A stretch of 64,000 nt of DNA from Hyphomicrobiales bacterium (GTDB lineage: Bacteria > Pseudomonadota > Alphaproteobacteria > Rhizobiales > Rhizobiaceae): the NCBI GenBank assembly GCA_900471925.1, contig UCGV01000016.1, positions 119,476-183,475 on the forward strand. Reading direction: 5' to 3'. The notes under the pieces are model-generated. The model searched no databases. It worked only from the letters and a program-made list of their open reading frames with translations, and was not told where the DNA came from. Positions 18,710 through 29,704 of the stretch are shown here, one piece after another. The first letter of the stretch is position 1. Every line of letters begins with the position of its first letter. Position numbers and translations under genes: made by a program.

Positions 18710-19393
18710 ATGCAATACCAGTTCGATTTTTCGGCCTTGCTGCCCTATTGGAGCGATTTCCTGTCGGGCGCGCTTGTCACGATCGAGATCACCGTCTTTT
18801 CGGTGATCATCGGTCTGGTGATCGGCGTCGCCTGCGCTATCGCCCGCCGCTCGGATATTGGACCGCTGCGTGCCCTTGTCAGCATTTATGTCGAGACCGT
18901 GCGCAACACGCCCTTCATCGTGCAGATCTTCTTCATCTTCTTCGGCCTGTCATCAGTCGGTATCCGCCTGCCGATCATTGCTGCCGCCGTCTTCGCCATG
19001 GTCATTAACGTCGGGGCCTACACGGCCGAGATCGTGCGTGCCGGCATGGATTCCATTCATCCGAGCCAGATCGAAGCGGCTGAGGCGCTGGGCTTGTCGA
19101 AGCTGCAGATTTACCGTGACATCATTCTGCTGCCGGCGATCGAGCGCGTCTATCCCGCACTTTCCAGCCAGTTCATCCTGATGATGCTATCCACTTCGAT
19201 CGCATCGCAGATCTCCGCCGAGGAACTGACGGGTGTCGCCAACAACATCCAGTCGAATACTTTCCGATCGCTGGAGACCTACATGGTGGTCGCCGTTCTC
19301 TACATCGCCATCACCTATCTGATGCGGGCAGGCTTCTACGGCCTCGGTCTCATCGCCTTCCCGCGCCGTCGCCGGCTCGGCACGTCGCTCTAG
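18710..19393 (+). CDS. Polar-amino-acid-type ABC transporter permease (HisQ/GlnP-like)
   Basis: 227 residues from the ATG at 18710 (GAGGAGGA just upstream; an ATG at 18698 would add four residues). Three to five hydrophobic helices and the family sequences GTEIT-like VTIEITVFSVIIG, YVETVRNTPFIVQIFFIFFG and the EAA loop EAAEALGLSKLQIYRDIILL are present. It pairs with the permease at 19402. This family usually carries amino acids or opines, which is unusual beside kduI and kduD. Confidence 0.9.
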   Translation: MQYQFDFSALLPYWSDFLSGALVTIEITVFSVIIGLVIGVACAIARRSDIGPLRALVSIYVETVRNTPFIVQIFFIFFGLSSVGIRLPIIAAAVFAMVINVGAYTAEIVRAGMDSIHPSQIEAAEALGLSKLQIYRDIILLPAIERVYPALSSQFILMMLSTSIASQISAEELTGVANNIQSNTFRSLETYMVVAVLYIAITYLMRAGFYGLGLIAFPRRRRLGTSL

Positions 19394-19401
19394 AGGTCGC
19401 C

Positions 19402-20055
19402 ATGCTCGGTGGATTTTCCTTCAATCATCTAATCTATCTGCTGGACGGACTTGTCTGGACGGTGGTGCTGTCAGCACTTGCCTTCCTGCTGGGCGGCGTT
19501 GCCGGCTTCTTCGTCATGCTGTGCCGCATCTCCCGCTTCCTGTGGGTGCGGAGAGCCGCTCTCATCTACATCCAGATCGTTCAGGGCACGCCGCTCCTGA
19601 TCCAGATGTTCATCCTGTATTTCGGCCTCGGGGTCATCAATATCTCGGTGCCGCCGCTGGTGGCAGCCGGTCTCGGCATGATGATCTATTCGAGCTCCTA
19701 TCTCGGCGAGATCTGGCGCGGCTCGGTCGAATCCATTTCACGCACGCAGTTCGAGGCGGCCGAATGCCTCGGCCTGACGCGCTGGCAGGCGCTGCGGGAC
19801 GTGATCCTGCCGCAGGCGCTCCGGATCGCCACGCCGCCGACGGTCGGTTTTCTCGTCCAGCTCGTCAAGAACACCTCGCTCGCCTCGGTCGTCGGCTTCC
19901 TGGAGCTGACACGTGCGGCACAGGTCATCAACAATTCCCTGTTCCAGCCCTTCCTGGTCTTCGGTATCGCAGCACTTCTTTATTTCGCTGTCTGCTACCC
20001 GCTGTCGGTCTGGAGCCGCTCTCTCGAGAGGAAGCTCAATGTCGGTCGCCGTTAA
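19402..20055 (+). CDS. Polar-amino-acid-type ABC transporter permease (HisM/GlnP-like)
   Basis: 217 residues. It has the hallmarks of the same family: YIQIVQGTPLLIQMFILYFG near residue 55 and the EAA loop FEAAECLGLTRWQALRDVIL. It begins eight bases after the first permease gene and its end overlaps the ATPase start by 17 bases. With the first permease it would form the heterodimeric inner-membrane channel. Confidence 0.9.
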   Translation: MLGGFSFNHLIYLLDGLVWTVVLSALAFLLGGVAGFFVMLCRISRFLWVRRAALIYIQIVQGTPLLIQMFILYFGLGVINISVPPLVAAGLGMMIYSSSYLGEIWRGSVESISRTQFEAAECLGLTRWQALRDVILPQALRIATPPTVGFLVQLVKNTSLASVVGFLELTRAAQVINNSLFQPFLVFGIAALLYFAVCYPLSVWSRSLERKLNVGRR

Positions 20056-20767
20056 ACTCACCAATGTCGTCAAGCGCTTCGGCGCGCTGGAAGTGCTGAA
20101 GGGCGTCTCCTTCGAAATCAATGCCGGCGAAGTCGTGGCACTGATCGGCCAGTCCGGCTCCGGCAAGAGCACGGCCCTGCGCTGTATCAACCGGCTCGAG
20201 ACGATCCAGGATGGCTCGATCGAGGTCTGCGGCCATCGCGTCGAGGATCCGAAGCTCGATCTCAGGACATTGCGCCGCGATATCGGCATGGTGTTCCAGA
20301 GCTACAATCTCTTCCCGCATATGACCGTTGCCGAAAACATCATGCTGGCGCTGCGCCGTGTGAAGGGCATGCGTAAGGACCAGGCTTTCGAGATCGCCAA
20401 GCAGGTACTCGCCAAGGTCGGCCTGTCGGAAAAGATCGATGCCTATCCGGAGCAGCTGTCCGGCGGCCAGCAGCAGCGTGTGGCAATCGCCCGCTCGCTC
20501 GCCATGCAGCCGAAGGTAATGCTGTTCGATGAGGTGACTTCGGCGCTCGACCCGAAGCTGACAGGCGAAGTGTTGCGCGTGATGGAAGATCTTGCCCGTG
20601 GAGGCATGACGATGATCGTCGTCACCCACGAAATGGGCTTTGCCAAGCGCGCTGCCAACCGCGTCATCTACATGCATACCGGTAAGGTCTGGGAGACGGG
20701 TGGCGCCGACATCTTGAGCAATCCGCAGACGCCGGAACTCAGAGAATTCATGGCTGCTGAACTTTAG
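20039..20767 (+). CDS. Amino-acid-type ABC transporter ATP-binding protein (GlnQ/HisP-like)
   Basis: 242 residues, the standard length for this family. Walker A IGQSGSGKST, signature LSGGQQQRVAIARSLA, Walker B VMLFDEVTSALDP and H-loop VVTHEMGFAK are all present. The start is the ATG at 20039 inside the end of the permease gene, preceded by GAGAGGAAG; the frame is open further upstream but homology begins at VKLTNVVKRFG. Cytoplasmic energy source for the importer. Confidence 0.93.
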   Translation: MSVAVKLTNVVKRFGALEVLKGVSFEINAGEVVALIGQSGSGKSTALRCINRLETIQDGSIEVCGHRVEDPKLDLRTLRRDIGMVFQSYNLFPHMTVAENIMLALRRVKGMRKDQAFEIAKQVLAKVGLSEKIDAYPEQLSGGQQQRVAIARSLAMQPKVMLFDEVTSALDPKLTGEVLRVMEDLARGGMTMIVVTHEMGFAKRAANRVIYMHTGKVWETGGADILSNPQTPELREFMAAEL

Positions 20768-20792
20768 ACCCCGTCATCGCGGGAGGGAATTC

Positions 20793-20816
20793 CCTGTCCC
20801 GGATGAGCCGGGCAGG
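20793..20816. other. Hairpin between ATPase and binding-protein genes
   Basis: CCTG-T-CCCGG (20793-20802) pairs with CCGGGCAGG (20808-20816) with one bulged T and the loop ATGAG. No T run follows. It sits in the 108-base gap before the binding-protein gene, where a processing or stabilising structure often raises the yield of the receptor message. Confidence 0.45.
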
Positions 20817-20875
20817 TTTGAGAGGAGGCCCGACAAAGAGCGGGCAGAGGCAATCAGGTAGAGGAGACTTGGAGT

Positions 20876-21670
20876 ATGCCGAAGACAATGATTTCGAAAC
20901 TGGCACTTTTGGCAGGCGCAGGCCTGCTGGCGTTGGCAAGCGTTGCCCATGCCGATGTACTCGACAATATCAAGAAGGCCGGCAAGGTGCGCATCGCGGT
21001 CGCGATGGGCATTCCGGAATATTCCTTTGTCGATGAAAATCTCAAGCCGACCGGCTCCGATGTCGAAACCGCGAAGCTGATCGCCAAGGATCTTGGCGTC
21101 GAGCTCGAATTGGTGGAAATCACCAATGCTGCCCGCGTTCCCTCGGTCCAGACGGGCAAGGCCGATATGGTCGTTTCCTCACTCGGCATTACGGAAGAGC
21201 GCAAGAAGGCGATCGATTATTCTGTTCCCTATGCGACGCTCGCCCTCGTCGTCGCTGCTCAGCCGAGCGTTGAGATCAAGAACTATGCCGATCTCGATGG
21301 CAAGCGCATCGGTGTTACCCGTGCCACGACCAACGACCAGGACATCACCGCTAATGCCAAGGGTGCCGATATCGTGCGCTTCGAGGATGATGCGACGCTC
21401 ATCACCTCGGTGGTCTCGGGTCAGGTCGATATTCTTTCCAGCCAGTCGGCTGTCATCAACGGCATCAACAAGAAGATGGCCGATCATCCGCTGCAGGTGA
21501 AGTTCACGCAGAAGGAAACCAATCTCGGCATCGGTATTCCCAAGGGTGAGGCCGGTCTCAAGGCCTGGCTCGACCAGTGGGTGAAGACCAATTTCGACAA
21601 TAAAGTGCTGCGCGATATCTATCGTAAGTATCACAACGCCGAACTGCCTGACGATCTGACCTCGCGTTGA
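20876..21670 (+). CDS. Periplasmic solute-binding protein, family 3
   Basis: 264 residues with a Sec signal peptide of about 26 residues (cleavage near AHA-D). The mature N-terminus VLDNIKKAGKVRIAVAMGIP and the later SDVETAKLIAKDLGVELELV and ADMVVSSLGITEERKKAIDYS are typical of family 3 receptors for amino acids or related acids. It has its own strong GAGGAG site and is the last gene of the GntR-kduI-kduD-ABC operon. The ligand may be an acidic or amidated compound linked to uronate metabolism, but this cannot be read from the sequence. Confidence 0.92.
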   Translation: MPKTMISKLALLAGAGLLALASVAHADVLDNIKKAGKVRIAVAMGIPEYSFVDENLKPTGSDVETAKLIAKDLGVELELVEITNAARVPSVQTGKADMVVSSLGITEERKKAIDYSVPYATLALVVAAQPSVEIKNYADLDGKRIGVTRATTNDQDITANAKGADIVRFEDDATLITSVVSGQVDILSSQSAVINGINKKMADHPLQVKFTQKETNLGIGIPKGEAGLKAWLDQWVKTNFDNKVLRDIYRKYHNAELPDDLTSR

Positions 21671-21733
21671 TCGGATAGCGGTGCCGGCGCGCCACGCATT
21701 CGGCATCGATTGCTCACTTCTATCAATTCTGTC

Positions 21734-21768
21734 GCCGCGGCCTTTAGGTCGCGGCTTTCGATTTTCTG
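21734..21768 (+). terminator. Rho-independent terminator after the kdu-ABC operon
   Basis: GCCGCGGCC (21734-21742) pairs with GGTCGCGGC (21747-21755) with one G-T wobble and a TTTA loop, followed by TTTCGATTTTCT. It lies 64 bases after the binding-protein stop. Confidence 0.75.
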
Positions 21769-21839
21769 CGTCTGAATATCCAGCGTGTGATACGCCCTCC
21801 GTCCATCGATACCTGCGGCGACTTTGTCCTCTGTAAAAC

Positions 21840-21865
21840 GTTGACGATTTATCGATAATTTCTTA
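21840..21865. promoter_or_regulatory. Promoter/operator of the 5-oxoprolinase gene
   Basis: GTTGACGATTTATCG at 21840-21854 overlaps CGATAATTT at 21853-21861, giving a near-palindrome centred on TTATCGATAA. TTGACG is a good -35 element. The same 15-base block with two changes occurs upstream of the MarR-like gene at 25645-25659, so both promoters probably bind the same regulator. Confidence 0.55.
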
Positions 21866-21896
21866 GTGATATTGGAAACGAACGGCGGAGGCGATT

Positions 21897-24800
21897 TTGT
21901 CGGGCATTGCGGCTGGTAGCTGGGACTTCTGGATCGACCGTGGAGGCACGTTCACCGATATCGTCGGGCGCGACTTGTCCGGTACCCTTCATGCCCGCAA
22001 AGTGCTGTCTGAAAACCCGGAAGCCTATCGCGATGCTGCGGTCCACGGCATCCGTCTGCATCTCGGCCTGACCGCGGGTGAGCCGATCCCTGCCGGGTTG
22101 ATCGGCGAAGTGCGCATGGGCACCACCGTCGCCACCAATGCACTGCTGGAGCGCAAAGGCGAACCCTTGGCGCTGGTGACTACAAAGGGTTTCCGCGACG
22201 CTCTGCGCATCGGTTATCAGGAACGCAAGAAGATCTTCGCGACCGAGATCATCAAGCCGGAAGCGCTTTATCAGGACGTGGTCGAGCTGGACGAGCGGGT
22301 GCTGGCTGACGGTACTGTCGAGACTAAACTCGATGAAGCCGCCACCGAGGCGGCGCTTCGCGATCTGCGTGCCAAGGATTACCGTGCCGTCGCCATCGTT
22401 TTCATGCATGCCTACAAATATCCCGAGCATGAGGCGGCAGTCGCGCGCATTGCCCGTGCCATCGGTTTCGAGCAGGTTTCCGTCAGTCATGAAGTTTCGC
22501 CGCTGATCAAGCTGGTGGGACGTGGCGATACGACTGTCGTCGATGCTTATCTCTCGCCGGTGCTCGGCCGCTATGTGCGCCAGGTTTCGGATGAACTCGA
22601 TATCGCACGGACCGGCGCGCGCGTCATGTTCATGATGTCCTCGGGCGGCCTTACCGCGGCCGATATGTTCCAGGGCAAGGATGCGATCCTCTCAGGCCCT
22701 GCCGGCGGCGTGGTCGGTCTTGCCAAGACCGGCGAGCAGGCGGGTTTTGGCCGCGTGATCGGCTTCGACATGGGCGGCACCTCGACAGATGTCGCGCATT
22801 TCGACGGCGAGTATGAGCGCGCCTTCGAGACCGAAGTCGCCGGCGTTCGCGTTCGCGCGCCGATGATGCTGATCCACACGGTGGCTGCCGGCGGCGGTTC
22901 GATCCTGCATTTCGACAGCGGCCGTTTCCGCGTCGGGCCTGATTCTGCTGGCGCTTTCCCGGGCCCTGCCTGCTATCGTAATGGCGGGCCGCTTGCGGTG
23001 ACCGATGCCAATGTCATGGCTGGTAAGCTCTTGCCGGACTTCTTTCCGGCGATCTTCGGCCCGAACCAGGATCAGCCGCTCGATGTCGAGACGGTTCGGC
23101 AGAAATTTGCCGAACTGTCGGCCGAGATCGGTGATGGGCGCCGTCCGGAAGCGGTGGCTGACGGATTCATCCGCATCGCCGTTGCCAATATGGTCGAGGC
23201 GATCAAGAAGATTTCGGTGCAGCGCGGTTATGACGTGACGCGTTATGCGTTGAACTGCTTTGGCGGTGCGGGTGGTCAGCATGCTTGCCTTGTTGCTGAT
23301 GCCTTGGGCATGAAAAGCATTCTGCTGCATCCGATGTCCGGCCTGCTGTCGGCCTATGGCATGGGTCTTGCCGATATTCGCTCTACTCGCCAGAAGGCGC
23401 TCGGCGCTCCGCTGGATGCCGCTGCGCCTGCAGCGATGACGGCGCTTGGCAAGGAATTGCAGGGCGAATGCCAGCCGGAACTGGTGGCGCAGGGCGTCGA
23501 GGCCGACAAGATCAAGACGGTGCTGCGTGCTCATATCCGCTATGCCGGCACCGATACGCTGCTCGCCGTCGAGGCACTATTCCCGCAGGATGATGATGCG
23601 ACCCGCCTTCGTCGCGAATTCGAGGTGCTGCACAAGCGCCGCTTTGGCTTCGTCGCCGAGGACAAGCCGCTGGTCGTGGAAGCTGTCGAGGTCGAATGCA
23701 TCGGCGGTGCTGCGGCCGAGATCGATATCAATCGCGATGAGACGGGTGCCGGCGAGGCTTCGCCGATCCGGCGGACCCTGTTCCATTCGCAAGGCGAAAG
23801 CCATGATGCGGCGGTGGTCATGCGCGATCGCATAAAGCCGGGCCAGACGGTGACCGGGCCGGCCATCATCATCGAGCCGAACCAGACCATCGTCGTGGAA
23901 GACGGCTGGCAGGCGAAGCTGACGGTGCGCGATCATGTCGTTCTGACCCGCATCAAGGCACTGCCTGAGCGCACCGCGATCGGCACCAAGGCCGATCCGG
24001 TCATGCTGGAGATCTTCAACAATCTCTTCATGTCGATCGCCGAGCAGATGGGCGTGACCCTGCAGAACACGGCCTATTCCGTCAATATCAAGGAACGGCT
24101 GGACTTCTCCTGCGCTGTCTTCGATGCGGACGGCAATCTCGTCGCCAATGCGCCGCATATGCCTGTTCATCTCGGCTCGATGGACGCGTCGGTTGCAACC
24201 GCCATCCGCGAAAATCCGGTCATTCATCCGGGCGACGTCTTCCTGATCAACGCGCCGTACAATGGCGGTACGCATCTGCCCGATCTGACCGTCTGCACGC
24301 CGGTCTTCGACGATGCGGGCACCCGCATCCGCTTCTGGGTGGCAAGCCGCGGACACCATGCCGATATCGGCGGTATCTCGCCCGGCTCGATGTCGCCGCT
24401 CGCGACCCATATCGAGGAGGAAGGCGTCTATATCGACAATTTCAAGCTGCTCGATCGCGGCAAGTTCCGTGAGGAGGCTCTCGCCGATCTGTTGACCGGT
24501 GCGCGCTATCCGGTGCGCACGCTGGCGCAGAACGTCAACGACCTGAAGGCGCAGGTCGCCGCCAATGAAAAGGGCGTGGCGGAGCTGAAGAAGATGATCG
24601 CGCTATTCGGCGAGGACGTGGTCGATGCCTATATGGGTCATGTGCAGGATAATGCCGCCGAAAGCGTGCGCCGCGTGCTCGACCGGCTGCCGGACGGTGA
24701 ATTTTCCTATGAGATGGATCAGGGCTGCAAGATCGTCGTCAGGATTTCCATCGATCGGGAAAAGCGCGAGGCGACGGTCGATTTTTCTGGCACGTCCGCC

Positions 24801-25523
24801 CAGCGTCCCGACAATTTCAACGCGCCGGCACCGGTGACGCGCGCTGCCGTCCTCTATGTCTTTCGCGTACTGGTCGAGGCGGATATTCCGATGAATGCCG
24901 GCTGCCTGCGGCCGATCCGTATTGTCATTCCCGATGGCACGATGTTGACGCCGGCCTATCCGGCAGCCGTCGTCGCCGGCAATGTCGAAGTCAGCCAAGC
25001 CGTGACCAATTGCCTGATCGGTGCCGTCGGTGCCATGGCCGCAGCCCAGGGCACGATGAACAACCTGACCTTCGGCAACGACAAGTACCAGTACTACGAA
25101 ACAATCTGCTCAGGTGCGCCGGCAGGCCCAGGCTTTAATGGCGCGGATGCCGTGCATACACATATGACCAATTCTCGGCTCACCGATCCGGAAATTCTGG
25201 AAAGCCGTTTCCCTGTCGTGCTCGAGGATTTCCATATCCGGCCAAATTCCGGTGGTCGCGGTCAGTGGCATGCCGGCAATGGCACGCAACGCACGATCCG
25301 CACGCTCGAAAAGCTGGAATTTGCCGTTCTCTCCGGCCATCGCCGCGTGGCGCCCTTCGGGCTGAAGGGTGGCGAGGATGGGCAGACCGGACGCAACTAT
25401 GTCCGCCGAAATGACAGCACCATCGATGAGCTGATCGGTGCTGCCCACACGGTGCTGGAAGCTGGCGAAGCCTTCACCGTCGTGACGCCGACCGGAGGTG
25501 GATTCGGACCGCGCAAGGATTGA
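21897..25523 (+). CDS. 5-oxoprolinase / hydantoinase, fused HyuA-HyuB type
   Basis: 1208 residues, the length of single-chain 5-oxoprolinases that use ATP to open 5-oxo-L-proline (pyroglutamate) to glutamate. The start is a TTG at 21897 five bases after GGAGG; no ATG fits better. N-terminal half: FWIDRGGTFTDIVGRD and the actin-fold pieces GFDMGGTSTDVAHFDG and NCFGGAGGQHACLVAD. C-terminal half from about residue 700: DPVMLEIFNNLFMSIAEQMG and FGNDKYQYYETICSGAPAG, the HyuB region. Both halves are intact and in frame. N-methylhydantoinase activity is an alternative, since the family is mixed. It stands alone, upstream of the peptide importer operon, and shares its operator. Confidence 0.9.
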   Translation: MSGIAAGSWDFWIDRGGTFTDIVGRDLSGTLHARKVLSENPEAYRDAAVHGIRLHLGLTAGEPIPAGLIGEVRMGTTVATNALLERKGEPLALVTTKGFRDALRIGYQERKKIFATEIIKPEALYQDVVELDERVLADGTVETKLDEAATEAALRDLRAKDYRAVAIVFMHAYKYPEHEAAVARIARAIGFEQVSVSHEVSPLIKLVGRGDTTVVDAYLSPVLGRYVRQVSDELDIARTGARVMFMMSSGGLTAADMFQGKDAILSGPAGGVVGLAKTGEQAGFGRVIGFDMGGTSTDVAHFDGEYERAFETEVAGVRVRAPMMLIHTVAAGGGSILHFDSGRFRVGPDSAGAFPGPACYRNGGPLAVTDANVMAGKLLPDFFPAIFGPNQDQPLDVETVRQKFAELSAEIGDGRRPEAVADGFIRIAVANMVEAIKKISVQRGYDVTRYALNCFGGAGGQHACLVADALGMKSILLHPMSGLLSAYGMGLADIRSTRQKALGAPLDAAAPAAMTALGKELQGECQPELVAQGVEADKIKTVLRAHIRYAGTDTLLAVEALFPQDDDATRLRREFEVLHKRRFGFVAEDKPLVVEAVEVECIGGAAAEIDINRDETGAGEASPIRRTLFHSQGESHDAAVVMRDRIKPGQTVTGPAIIIEPNQTIVVEDGWQAKLTVRDHVVLTRIKALPERTAIGTKADPVMLEIFNNLFMSIAEQMGVTLQNTAYSVNIKERLDFSCAVFDADGNLVANAPHMPVHLGSMDASVATAIRENPVIHPGDVFLINAPYNGGTHLPDLTVCTPVFDDAGTRIRFWVASRGHHADIGGISPGSMSPLATHIEEEGVYIDNFKLLDRGKFREEALADLLTGARYPVRTLAQNVNDLKAQVAANEKGVAELKKMIALFGEDVVDAYMGHVQDNAAESVRRVLDRLPDGEFSYEMDQGCKIVVRISIDREKREATVDFSGTSAQRPDNFNAPAPVTRAAVLYVFRVLVEADIPMNAGCLRPIRIVIPDGTMLTPAYPAAVVAGNVEVSQAVTNCLIGAVGAMAAAQGTMNNLTFGNDKYQYYETICSGAPAGPGFNGADAVHTHMTNSRLTDPEILESRFPVVLEDFHIRPNSGGRGQWHAGNGTQRTIRTLEKLEFAVLSGHRRVAPFGLKGGEDGQTGRNYVRRNDSTIDELIGAAHTVLEAGEAFTVVTPTGGGFGPRKD

Positions 25524-25633
25524 TAGGCGTTCGGTTAAAACGATTTAGAATCAATGGAATAGATGCGTGTTCCCGTATGTCGAACGTACAGGAAGGTTGG
25601 GTCGAAGAAACGGTGGCGGAATAGGAGAATCTT

Positions 25634-25661
25634 AGCGATAATTTGTTGACAAATTATCGCT
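25634..25661. promoter_or_regulatory. Perfect 28-base palindromic operator upstream of the MarR-like gene
   Basis: AGCGATAATTTGT (25634-25646), spacer TG, ACAAATTATCGCT (25649-25661). TTGACA at 25646-25651 inside the dyad is a good -35 box, with TAACCT at 25668-25673 as a possible -10. Binding here would cover the promoter, as expected for an autorepressor encoded 49 bases downstream. Confidence 0.75.
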
Positions 25662-25709
25662 TACGGCTAACCTGCCACACGTACTTCAGTTCTGAGATGA
25701 GAGAGTTCA

Positions 25710-26236
25710 TTGGATAAACCGAAGGAACGAAAAGCTCCCCGCGAATTGATCGTGTCGTCCGCCCACCTGGCGCTCGGCAGTTCTCCGGCCCTCTCCGAAC
25801 TTGAATATGGATCGATCCTTTTTTCCCATGCTTTCAATCGCTGGATGATGCGTTGCATGGCAGCCGCCGGCGTGCCGGGCTTGTCGCCCGTCGAGATTCT
25901 CATCATCCATTCGGTGCGCCATCGCGGTCGGCCGAAGACGTTGTCCGATCTCTGCCTCGTGCTCGATATCGAAGACACCCATGTTGCGAACTATGCGGTG
26001 AAGAAGCTCGATGCGGCCGGACTGGTCAAGACAGGCAAGTCCGGCAAGGAAAAGGTGATCCAGGTTACCGACAAGGGGCTGGAAGCACTGACGCGCTATT
26101 CGGAAATCCGCGAACGGTTGCTGGTGGAGGCGACCAAGCTCTCGGGCCTTTCACAGGATGAACTCTCCGACATTGCCTCGCATCTGAGAGCCCTGTCGGG
26201 ATACTACGAACAGGCAGCGAGGTCAGCGGCAACCTT

Positions 26237-26240
<4 letters not shown>
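25710..26240 (+). CDS. MarR-like winged-helix transcriptional regulator
   Basis: 176 residues from a TTG at 25710 preceded by GAGAGAG. The central winged helix contains LSPVEILIIHSVRHRGRPKT, a recognition region VLDIEDTHVANYAVKKLDAA and the wing KSGKEKVIQVTDKG; flanking helices would form the dimer interface, as in MarR. It heads the operon with the fused ATPase (ATGA overlap at 26237). The palindrome in its promoter and the related site before the oxoprolinase suggest that it represses both units and senses a peptide or pyroglutamate-like ligand (inference). Confidence 0.8.
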
Positions 26241-28069
<1,829 letters not shown>

Positions 28070-28122
28070 GACAGACCGCCGACGATCACGTTACTGCACA
28101 ATAAAAATGGGGAACTACAACA

Positions 28123-29643
28123 ATGAGATACCGAAATCTCTTCCTGGCAGCCGCAATGTCGGTCCTGCCGCTCACTGCAAGCATCAACGCGGCTCAGGCG
28201 GCCGGCACACTGACTGTTGCGCTTGAACGCGATGACGGCAGCTGGGATCCGATCGATACGTTCACGCTGACCTGGGGTCGTATCGGCAGCAACATCTTCG
28301 ATGGTCTGGTCCAGCGCAGTCCGGATCTGAAGCTTCAGCCGGGCCTCGCCACAGCCTGGGAGTTTCTCGACGACAACAAGCGCATCCGCTTCACGCTGCG
28401 CAAGGGCGTGAAGTTCCACAATGGCGAAGATTTCAACGCCGCCGCTGTCAAGTTTACCTTCGACCGGTTGCTCGGACCGGAGGGTGCCAAGGGGCCACAG
28501 CAGGCCAATTACACCTCGATCGGTGAGGTGAAGGTCGTCGATGACTACACTGTCGACTTCATCCTCAAGAGCCCGGATCCGGTGCTGATTACCAAGCTTG
28601 CCGGCTACGGCGGCATGATCGTTCCGCCGAAATATATCCAGGAAAAGGGCGACGAATATTTCAACCTGCACCCGGTCGGTACCGGCCCGTTCAAGTTCGT
28701 CGACTACAAGCCGAAGATCAGCCTGACGCTGGAAGCCAATCCGGATTACTGGGGTGGCGCACCGAAGCTTTCGGGCCTCGTCTACCGATTCATCTCCGAA
28801 GCTGCGACCCAGGTTTCCGAGCTTCAGTCCGGCGGCATCGATATTGCCACGCTCGTGCCCATCAGCCTGATCGATACGATCAAGGGTGATCCCAAGCTGG
28901 AAGTCGAAAGCATCACCGGCCCTGACGTTGCCATGCTGCGCTTCAACAATACCGACGGCATTACCAAGGATCCGGCGGTGCGAAAGGCGATCATCCAGGC
29001 GGTCGATCGCGACGCTATCATCGAGCAGATCCTGCAGGGCAACGGCAACCCGATTGCGAGCCTCCAGAGCTCCCTGTCGCTCGGTTATGATCCGAACCTG
29101 AAGCCGTTGCCTTTCGATCCCGCAGCCGCTAAGGCAGCGCTCGACAAGGCAGGCGTCAAACCCGGCACGAGTCTGGAGCTTTCCTTCGTCGGCACGGATG
29201 CGACATTCCGCGAAGTCTCGCAGACGGTTGCCGCCTATCTTCAGGCAGTCGGCATCAATGCCTCGCTGAAGTCCTATGAAACGAACGTCTACTACACTGA
29301 TATCATCGCGCACGGCAAAACCGGCTCGCTCTATCAGTTCCAATGGGGCGGCTGGACCTTCGACTTCGATAATACGGCCTATCTGCTCTACCACAGCGGT
29401 CAGTTCTGGAATCCCTACATCAAGGATGCCAAGCTCGATCAGTTGCTGGAAGCGCAGCGCTCGACCTACAATGTCGATGAGCGCAAGAAGATCCTGGGCG
29501 AGGTTGCAGCCTACGCAGCCGACCAGGCCTTCGAAATGCCGCTCTATAACGGCAATACGCTCTATGCGATCAACAAGCGTGTGAAGAACCTCGCGCCCAC
29601 TCCGGACGTGCGTTTCCGCTTCGTAGACGTATCGGTCGAGTAA
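28123..29643 (+). CDS. Periplasmic peptide-binding protein, family 5 (DppA/OppA-like)
   Basis: 506 residues with a signal peptide of about 27 residues (cleavage near AQA-AG). Family 5 features: GTLTVALERDDGSWDPIDTF at the mature N-terminus, LQPGLATAWEFLDDNKRIRF, HNGEDFNAAAVKFTFDR and VGTGPFKFVDYKP. Receptor for the importer; ligands of this family are peptides, nickel complexes, glutathione or opines. A GGGGAA site precedes the ATG. A strong hairpin follows the gene, which often makes the receptor message more abundant than that of the permeases. Confidence 0.93.
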   Translation: MRYRNLFLAAAMSVLPLTASINAAQAAGTLTVALERDDGSWDPIDTFTLTWGRIGSNIFDGLVQRSPDLKLQPGLATAWEFLDDNKRIRFTLRKGVKFHNGEDFNAAAVKFTFDRLLGPEGAKGPQQANYTSIGEVKVVDDYTVDFILKSPDPVLITKLAGYGGMIVPPKYIQEKGDEYFNLHPVGTGPFKFVDYKPKISLTLEANPDYWGGAPKLSGLVYRFISEAATQVSELQSGGIDIATLVPISLIDTIKGDPKLEVESITGPDVAMLRFNNTDGITKDPAVRKAIIQAVDRDAIIEQILQGNGNPIASLQSSLSLGYDPNLKPLPFDPAAAKAALDKAGVKPGTSLELSFVGTDATFREVSQTVAAYLQAVGINASLKSYETNVYYTDIIAHGKTGSLYQFQWGGWTFDFDNTAYLLYHSGQFWNPYIKDAKLDQLLEAQRSTYNVDERKKILGEVAAYAADQAFEMPLYNGNTLYAINKRVKNLAPTPDVRFRFVDVSVE

Positions 29644-29656
29644 CCGAACCCCGCTC

Positions 29657-29682
29657 GACTGCCTGCCTTGCGGCAGGCAGTC
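29657..29682 (+). terminator. Intra-operon hairpin after the binding-protein gene
   Basis: GACTGCCTGCC (29657-29667) pairs perfectly with GGCAGGCAGTC (29672-29682) around TTGC, 13 bases after the stop and 22 bases before the permease start. With no T run it is more likely an mRNA-stabilising or attenuating element than a full stop. Confidence 0.6.
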
Positions 29683-29704
29683 ACATCCTCCGCAGGGTCA
29701 TGCC

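Noticed and set aside
18643..19008. Open frame starting at the ATG in the kduD-permease gap
   Set aside because: It runs out of frame through the permease gene; its start lies in the nested stem structure.
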